Below are positions 7,879 to 12,080 of a DNA stretch of 12,080 bases, in pieces (the stretch's first letter is position 1; each line of letters opens with the position of its first letter). The stretch comes from Brevibacterium picturae (GTDB taxonomy: Bacteria; Actinomycetota; Actinomycetes; Actinomycetales; Brevibacteriaceae). Made by a program: the position numbers and the translations under genes. The DNA is taken from positions 1 to 12,080 of the forward strand of contig NZ_JAKDJU010000091.1 in NCBI RefSeq assembly GCF_030453725.1, read 5' to 3'. The notes under the pieces were generated by a model. That model did not search any database. It was not told the DNA's origin and worked only from the letters and a program-made list of their open reading frames with translations.

Positions 7879-9140
7879 CGACTGTTCGCGAAGCCGATGA
7901 CGCAACCGCAGCATTTGCGGGACTGCCGTATGTGACAGAGCTCAGGTCCGGTGAGGCTCTCTCGCAGCGTCTGGGCATCGCCGTCGAACCGACTCGGATC
8001 CGGGTCAAACCCGGCCGCAGCGCCATCGTCTCCTGGGTGCGTGAGGAGAAGGGCCGCCTCGGCGAGGATCAGGACTGGGGGTGGAGCGCGGTGGTGACCG
8101 GCGCGGACAAACTCGCCAACATTCGCAGACGTGCCGCGGCCCGGAACGAGACGGTGACCGTGCACGAATGCAGCGAGCCGCGATCTGCCGGAGCCACGGG
8201 CAGCGTGCTGATCAGCGGTTCGGTGCGAGCCGACTCGAAGCTGGAGAAGGAGATCGCCCGCGCGACTCGGGAATTGACCGGCGTCGACGATCAGTCCGGA
8301 GAGCTCGAGATGATCGGCTACAACCCCGGTCGGCGCGTCCTGCTCAAGCACACTCGGCGAGAGTCCGGAGCCTGTGAGTTCGTCCGCATCGGCACAGGCT
8401 CCCAGCAACACCTGGTCGAGACCGCCGCTCTGTGGGCCGACTGGGGCCTGCCCACTCTGCCCGTCGAGGCCCTCGGCAGCAGGGGCACGGCCGTGCGCTC
8501 GCCCTGGTGGGGGGTCGGCGATCTCGAGACCCAACCCGAGATGGGTATGGCCGAGGAAGTGGGGGTGATCATCGCAGAGCTTCATCGCCACACCCCCGCC
8601 GAGGTGGGGCATCGGGCCCGGGTGTCTCCACTGGAGCAAGCGGCAGAGACCGCGACCGTGGTGGCGCAGCTGCTGCCAGAGGTGGGCAGTGCGGTGGCGG
8701 CCATTGTGCGGACGCTTCACCATCGGCTCGGGTTCGAGATCGGCACAGGTGCTGGTGGACGTGGTGAAGCAGGTTCCGGCGATCGCGCCATCCACGGCGA
8801 TCTCAGCCCCGACCAGGTCCTCGTCGGTCACTCGGAATGCCGCATCATCGACCTCGACCGGGCCGGAGTCGGGCCGACCGGAATGGACCTCGGTCGATGG
8901 GTGGCCGCCTGCAGACAACGCGCCGATGCACAGGCCCGAATCCTCGAGACCGGTTTCCTCGACGGCTACCGCAGCGCCGGAGGTGCGGACGTCGACGTGG
9001 AAGCGTGGGCCGCCTGGGCGATGCTCGTCACGGCCCTCGAACCGTGGCGCACCTGCCGAGCCGATTGGCGACGGGCCACACTGCAGATCATCGGGGCAGC
9101 GCAGGACTCGTTGGCCGCGAGCAGAAATCGGGTGTCATGA
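7875..9140 (+). CDS. Phosphotransferase, APH/choline-kinase fold (first of two)
   Basis: Protein-kinase-like small-molecule phosphotransferase, 421 aa. The C-lobe shows the catalytic loop IHGDLSPDQV with base Asp309, and the metal-binding IIDLDRAG with Asp326. The Asn usually found in HGDxxxxN is Gln314 here. The N-terminal half holds two beta-strand motifs of the form PGR-hydrophobic (46-48 and 151-153), where most family members I know show one or two; an ATP-anchoring Lys is not obvious after either. Activity is therefore likely but not assured. The start ATG 7875 overlaps the exporter stop and follows GGAGCGGGAG (7864-7873). The stop overlaps the next kinase gene. The family includes aminoglycoside, choline, homoserine and sugar kinases; context favours a sugar or glycoside substrate, by inference. 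Confidence 0.82.
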   Translation: MTTVREADDATAAFAGLPYVTELRSGEALSQRLGIAVEPTRIRVKPGRSAIVSWVREEKGRLGEDQDWGWSAVVTGADKLANIRRRAAARNETVTVHECSEPRSAGATGSVLISGSVRADSKLEKEIARATRELTGVDDQSGELEMIGYNPGRRVLLKHTRRESGACEFVRIGTGSQQHLVETAALWADWGLPTLPVEALGSRGTAVRSPWWGVGDLETQPEMGMAEEVGVIIAELHRHTPAEVGHRARVSPLEQAAETATVVAQLLPEVGSAVAAIVRTLHHRLGFEIGTGAGGRGEAGSGDRAIHGDLSPDQVLVGHSECRIIDLDRAGVGPTGMDLGRWVAACRQRADAQARILETGFLDGYRSAGGADVDVEAWAAWAMLVTALEPWRTCRADWRRATLQIIGAAQDSLAASRNRVS

Positions 9141-10252
9141 TGACCTCACGCATCATCCCGGAGGTCGTCACGGTCGACGGTGAAGAATGGCCGGTGCGCC
9201 GGGCATGGCCGGCCAGCCGCGATCGCATCGCCATCGAGGCGGAGAAGAACTCGGCGATCCGAGCCGGATTCCTCAGCATCGACCGAGACCGTGTCGGCAT
9301 GTTCGCCTCGGGCAGAGACCCCAAGCTGCCTGGGCTCGAACGCCTCCTCACCGCCGGTGAAACTTCGGGTGCCGGCAGCACTGGAAACCGCTTGATCTCC
9401 CACCGGCCGGGTAAAAGAGCGGTGGTCCGGTTGGCGGACGGTCACTTCGCCAAATGTGTGCGCACATCACGGGCGGCAGACATCATCGCCGGCCAGGACA
9501 GGGCCGAAGCATTCCGGAACGCTCTCGCATTGCCGAACGTCCTCACTGCCGATGATTCGACAGTGGTGCTCAGCGCCCTTCCGGGCGTCGAACTTCACGA
9601 CCCGGGCCGTCTGGGTGCCGATTGGACCCGCGCATGGGGTGAGGCACTCGATGCGTGGGCGCTCGCCGCGGACAGCTTCGCCGTCGACCGTTCTGCCGTG
9701 AACTCTGCCGTGCACGGTTCCGCTGTGGGCCCCGCACCGCTGACCTCTCTGCCGACCCATTCGGCGGACTCGGAGGCACGGGTGCTCGACGAGTGGCGGG
9801 CCCGTGCCCATCACTTCCTCGGACCGAGGGCCGCCGAGGTGGATTCCCTGATCACAGAGGTGCGCGGTGACCTCGTCAACGACGATGCCGCCTCGTCGGG
9901 GGAACGGAACTGGGGGCCGATCCACCGGGACCTCCACGACAAGCAGATCATGTGGGACCCGGTCGCCGGGCCCGGACTGCTCGACGTCGACACCGCGTGC
10001 CTCGGCGAACGCGAACTCGACCTGGGCAACCTTCGTGCACATGCGAGGTGGCGTACCCACCAGGGGATCTGGACGGTCGACGACGCCGAGGTGGTGTTCC
10101 GGGAGATCTCCCGCGTCACCTCGGCGAGCGGACTGGACCCAAGGAGGGTCAGCGTCTATGAGCGCTCGACCCTGTTGCGACTGGTCTGCGTCTACGCTTT
10201 CCGGCCGAAGTGGAACGATCGCACGGGCCTGCTGCTCGACGCGGCACGCTAG
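9137..10252 (+). CDS. Phosphotransferase, APH/choline-kinase fold (second of two)
   Basis: Second kinase-fold phosphotransferase, 371 aa from ATG 9137 (an alternative ATG sits at 9140). The N-lobe strand is ISHRPGKRAVVRL, followed by Lys106 in HFAKCVR, a candidate ATP-anchoring residue. The catalytic loop is IHRDLHDKQIMW with Asp265, and the metal site is LLDVDTA with Asp283. As in its neighbour, Gln (270) stands where Asn is usual, while HRD replaces HGD. Overall identity with the first kinase looks low, so they are an old pair or unrelated recruits rather than a recent duplicate. A Ser-Ala-Val repeat (9692-9730) sits in a linker. There is no good Shine-Dalgarno sequence; translation probably depends on the ATGA overlap with the preceding gene. 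Substrate unknown. Confidence 0.8.
   Translation: MMTSRIIPEVVTVDGEEWPVRRAWPASRDRIAIEAEKNSAIRAGFLSIDRDRVGMFASGRDPKLPGLERLLTAGETSGAGSTGNRLISHRPGKRAVVRLADGHFAKCVRTSRAADIIAGQDRAEAFRNALALPNVLTADDSTVVLSALPGVELHDPGRLGADWTRAWGEALDAWALAADSFAVDRSAVNSAVHGSAVGPAPLTSLPTHSADSEARVLDEWRARAHHFLGPRAAEVDSLITEVRGDLVNDDAASSGERNWGPIHRDLHDKQIMWDPVAGPGLLDVDTACLGERELDLGNLRAHARWRTHQGIWTVDDAEVVFREISRVTSASGLDPRRVSVYERSTLLRLVCVYAFRPKWNDRTGLLLDAAR
9692..9715 (+). repeat. 12-bp in-frame tandem repeat (two units plus a decayed third)
   Basis: TCTGCCGTGAAC at 9692-9703 is followed by TCTGCCGTGCAC at 9704-9715, differing at one base. A looser third copy continues to about 9730. The repeat encodes Ser-Ala-Val with a spacer residue and lies in a low-complexity linker of the second phosphotransferase. 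Confidence 0.7.
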
Positions 10253-10261
10253 CCTGGACGC
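10250..10261 (+). promoter_or_regulatory. Possible leaderless promoter (-10 TAGCCT)
   Basis: TAGCCT at 10250-10255 fits the actinobacterial TAnnnT -10 element and is followed by six bases and then ATG 10262. Transcription would then begin at the start codon itself. The downstream gene has no Shine-Dalgarno sequence, which fits leaderless initiation. The TAG is also the stop codon of the phosphotransferase. No clear -35 is visible, so this is suggestive only. Confidence 0.35.
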
Positions 10262-10897
10262 ATGTTGATTCGCGACGGGAACCGATGGATTCTGCCCGCC
10301 GACCCGCGTGCAGTGGGCAGAATCTCGCGAGTCTCACGTGTCCTGGGCATCATCTGCGCGTTCATCGGCGGGTGGGCGCTGCTCTGCGGCCTCGGCGTTC
10401 TCATCGTCGGTGGCGTCCTGTTCGCTGCGATCTCCACCGCGGGCCCGGGCAGCACCGCCACCGCCCGCTGGGGCATCGGCGGCGGACTGGTGGTGTGCGG
10501 AATCGTCTTCGCAGGGGCAGGAGTCGTGCTCTTGGTGCGGGATCGGAAGTTGCAGAGCAATCGCAGGGCGCCCGTGCTGACCGTCGACGGGCGTGGAGTC
10601 ACGATCGCCGGAATGGGGTTCGTGACATATGCGGATCTCGTCTCGGTCCGGGCGCGCATCGGTCCGCGGCCCGTCCTCTGGTCGACGAGTTTCGGCAAGA
10701 CCGCCGGCAATGAGCTCGGGGCGAAAATGACCGGCCGCCCTCGGATCGTTCACGAGCTCAACATCCGCCGACGAAGCGGGCCCGATATTCGAGCCGACCT
10801 GTCCATGCACACGAATGCTGCGGGATTCACGCGGCTGGTGGCGCAGCTGCGGGATCTTCTTGCTCCGTGCTCAGTTCCGGTCGAGTTTCACTCCTGA
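10262..10897 (+). CDS. Small membrane protein with a cytosolic C-terminal domain, function unknown
   Basis: I do not recognise a named family. The protein has 211 aa: a short basic N-terminus (RDGNRW, then RVSRV), a long hydrophobic stretch at about 28-58 that could be one or two helices, a Gly/Ser/Thr loop, and a second hydrophobic segment at about 70-92 ending in the positive cluster RDRK. The remaining 110 or so residues are soluble and open with VLTVDGRGVTIAGMGFVTYA. This alternation of a strand, a Gly turn and an aromatic-led strand resembles bacterial PH-like domains of membrane-anchored proteins. The start lies ten bases after the kinase stop without a ribosome-binding site. It may be a last operon gene or an independent one; linkage to the glycosyl cluster is not shown. 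Confidence 0.75.
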   Translation: MLIRDGNRWILPADPRAVGRISRVSRVLGIICAFIGGWALLCGLGVLIVGGVLFAAISTAGPGSTATARWGIGGGLVVCGIVFAGAGVVLLVRDRKLQSNRRAPVLTVDGRGVTIAGMGFVTYADLVSVRARIGPRPVLWSTSFGKTAGNELGAKMTGRPRIVHELNIRRRSGPDIRADLSMHTNAAGFTRLVAQLRDLLAPCSVPVEFHS

Positions 10898-10914
10898 GCA
10901 GCTTCACTCCTGAG
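10887..10914 (+). repeat. 12-bp direct repeat carrying both convergent stop codons
   Basis: TTCACTCCTGAG occurs at 10887-10898 and again at 10903-10914, a 16-base period. The first copy supplies the TGA (10895-10897) of the membrane protein. The second supplies, on the other strand, the TGA (10904-10906) of the aldo/keto reductase. Only six bases separate the two genes, and no classic terminator with a T-run is present; an imperfect hairpin at 10899-10919 is the only candidate. Confidence 0.7.
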
Positions 10915-11944
10915 TGCTGCGGCGGGCATCGCCCCAGATGTCGACGCCCGAGTCGACGGCAAATTCGTCGATCTTCTTCAGCTCGTCAGCGCTCAACGGT
11001 TCGGAGCTGAGAGCCGCGACATTGTGTTCGAGCTGCGCGACACGGCTGGAGCCGATGACCAGCGACGACACCCGATCGTCGCGGAGTGCCCAGCTCAGAG
11101 CCATCTGGGCCAGGGATTGTCCGCGTGCCGCAGCAATGTCGTTCAGGCCGCGAATGCGCTCGAGGTTGTCCTCGGAGAGGAACCCGTCCTTGAACGAGGG
11201 CGTGGCCTTGCCGGCCCGTGACTCCTCGGGAACTCCGCCGAGGTACTTGTCGGTGAGCAGACCCTGCGCGAGCGGGGAGAACGCGATGACGCCCAGCCCC
11301 TCGGCCTCCGTGGTCTCGAGCAGACTGTCGGATTCGATCCACCGGTTGACCATCGAATACGAGGGCTGGTGAATGAGCAGCTCAGTGCCCAGATCCTTCG
11401 CCAGCGCCGAGGCGCGGGCCGTGTCGGCCGCCGAGTACGAGGAGATTCCGGCGTAGAGGGCACGGCCTGAGCGCACCGCCGTGTCGAGTGCTGCGATGGT
11501 CTCCTCCAAAGGAGTCGAAGCATCGGGGCGGTGGGAATAGAAGATGTCGACATAGTCGAGGCCGAGTCGGTTCAGCGAGGCATCGAGGCTCGAAAGCAGA
11601 TACTTCCGACTTCCGCCCGGACCTCCATAGGGGCCAGGACGCATCCCCCATCCCGCCTTGGTCGAGATGATGAGTTCATCGCGGTAGGCACCGAGGTCTT
11701 CGCGCAGCAGCCGACCGAAGTTCGTCTCGGCCGAGCCGGGAGGCGGACCGTAGTTGTTCGCCAAGTCGAAGTGGGTGATGCCCAGATCGAAGGCCCGGCG
11801 CACGATGTCGCGCTGAGTCTGGAAAGCGACATCATCGCCGAAATTGTGCCACAGACCCAGGGACAGCGCAGGGAGGACGAGACCGGAGCGGCCGACCGGG
11901 CGATAGGTCATCGATTCGTAGCGATTTTCGGCTGCTTGGTACAC
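10904..11944 (-). CDS. Aldo/keto reductase, YghZ/AKR14-like (L-glyceraldehyde 3-phosphate reductase)
   Basis: NADPH-dependent aldehyde reductase that closely resembles E. coli YghZ (Gpr), which reduces L-glyceraldehyde 3-phosphate and methylglyoxal-type aldehydes. Near-invariant blocks include LPALSLGLWHNFG, FDLANNYGPPPGSAE, RDELIISTKAG, DIFYSHRPD, YAGISSYS, LIHQPSYSMVNRW, FSPLAQGLLT and QMALSWALRDDRVSSLVIG. The catalytic tetrad is Asp60, Tyr65, Lys96 and His138. I start it at GTG 11944, which gives 346 aa, the same length as I recall for YghZ, and follows AGGAGG. A GTG at 11983 would add 13 residues that do not look like the family. It converges on the membrane-protein gene and faces away from the cluster, so it is probably independent housekeeping or detoxification. 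Confidence 0.93.
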   Translation of the reverse strand: MYQAAENRYESMTYRPVGRSGLVLPALSLGLWHNFGDDVAFQTQRDIVRRAFDLGITHFDLANNYGPPPGSAETNFGRLLREDLGAYRDELIISTKAGWGMRPGPYGGPGGSRKYLLSSLDASLNRLGLDYVDIFYSHRPDASTPLEETIAALDTAVRSGRALYAGISSYSAADTARASALAKDLGTELLIHQPSYSMVNRWIESDSLLETTEAEGLGVIAFSPLAQGLLTDKYLGGVPEESRAGKATPSFKDGFLSEDNLERIRGLNDIAAARGQSLAQMALSWALRDDRVSSLVIGSSRVAQLEHNVAALSSEPLSADELKKIDEFAVDSGVDIWGDARRSTQE

Positions 11945-11948
11945 GGTG

Positions 11949-11954
11949 CCTCCT
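11949..11954 (-). promoter_or_regulatory. Shine-Dalgarno of the aldo/keto reductase
   Basis: On the minus strand, AGGAGG sits four bases before GTG 11944. It is the best ribosome-binding site near this gene, and the GTG at 11983 has none comparable, so it decides the start. Confidence 0.65.
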
Positions 11955-11985
11955 GCGGCGGGAAAGGACTCTGATTGGTCCACTC

Positions 11986-11991
11986 AGCTTA
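11986..11991 (-). promoter_or_regulatory. Possible -10 element of the aldo/keto reductase
   Basis: On the minus strand TAAGCT fits TAnnnT and lies about 41 bases before the GTG start, leaving room for a short leader with the AGGAGG site. A -35 at the expected distance (GTCGAA, 12009-12014) is poor, so confidence is low. Confidence 0.35.
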
Positions 11992-12015
11992 TGCGAGAAC
12001 GAAGACCTTTCGACG

Positions 12016-12046
12016 CTGCCTGCACGCGCTCACGTCTGCCTGCACG
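12016..12046 (+). repeat. 11-bp direct repeat, 20-bp period, upstream of the aldo/keto reductase
   Basis: CTGCCTGCACG is present at 12016-12026 and at 12036-12046. A partial inverted copy, GTGCAGG, closes the window at 12074-12080. A 7-bp inverted repeat (CGTGCCC at 12045-12051, GGGCACG at 12062-12068) overlaps the end of the second copy. The 20-base spacing, two helical turns, just upstream of the putative -35 region is compatible with an operator, but the region could equally be the edge of a neighbouring gene. The rest of 11992-12080 shows nothing I can identify. Confidence 0.5.
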
Positions 12047-12080
12047 TGCCCACGGGGCTGGGGGCACGACTGGGTGCAGG

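Noticed and set aside
7725..8918. Long antisense open frame (397 codons) opposite the first kinase
   Set aside because: Shadow of GC-rich coding sequence; the His/Gly/Asp-rich translation resembles nothing, and the plus-strand kinase motifs are clear.
8837..9136. Upstream extension of the second phosphotransferase to ATG 8837
   Set aside because: The first 100 residues are Arg/Pro-rich out-of-frame shadow of the previous kinase; ATG 9137 gives the ATGA overlap used throughout the operon.
7875..9140. Maltokinase of the trehalose/GlgE pathway
   Set aside because: No GlgE, TreS or GlgB gene is nearby and the protein is not fused to or flanked by trehalose enzymes; similarity is only at fold level.
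7875..10252. Aminoglycoside resistance genes
   Set aside because: The kinase fold is shared with aminoglycoside phosphotransferases, but the Gln-for-Asn loops, divergent N-lobes and glycosyltransferase/exporter context give no support for a resistance role.
10899..10919. Bidirectional terminator between the convergent genes
   Set aside because: The possible hairpin is interrupted, has a very small loop and lacks a T-run, so I would not call it a terminator.
12045..12068. Terminator at the window end
   Set aside because: The CGTGCCC/GGGCACG stem has a 10-base loop and no T-run, and its position upstream of a gene fits an operator or chance better.

Overview
The window is GC-rich DNA with densely packed genes, GTG starts, 4-base ATGA/GTGA gene overlaps and no RNA genes, mobile elements or CRISPR arrays. 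This fits a high-GC Gram-positive bacterium (Actinomycetota). A Micrococcales/Brevibacterium-like source is my guess from protein flavour only. Base composition looks even throughout, with no obvious sign of recent transfer.

Layout. 1-46: the last codons of an upstream gene with an Asp/Gly tail. 36-2089: an OmpR-type two-component system (membrane histidine kinase, then response regulator) joined by a GTGA overlap. 2090-2158: a 69-base gap holding an 11-bp-phased CTTAA direct repeat, a candidate binding site for that regulator. 2159-10252: six same-strand genes with no gaps, each start overlapping the previous stop. In order they are a COG4671/MurG-like glycosyltransferase, two GT4-type glycosyltransferases, a full-length ABC exporter half-transporter, and two divergent APH/ChoK-fold phosphotransferases. 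10262-10897: a small two- to three-helix membrane protein, possibly from its own leaderless promoter. 10904-11944 on the minus strand: a YghZ-like aldo/keto reductase converging on it. 11945-12080: the reductase leader, with a 20-bp-phased direct repeat.

Interpretation. The six-gene block reads as one transcriptional and translational unit. Three glycosyltransferases would build a glycoside or glycolipid, two small-molecule-type kinases would phosphorylate it or a precursor, and an ABC exporter would flip or export it, perhaps under control of the adjacent two-component system. There is no polymerase, nucleotide-sugar synthesis gene, lipid-carrier initiating transferase or peptide-synthesis gene in the window, so the product cannot be named. 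I do not recognise this gene order as a characterised pathway. It is the best candidate here for an undescribed system. The reductase looks like ordinary housekeeping or detoxification metabolism unrelated to the cluster.
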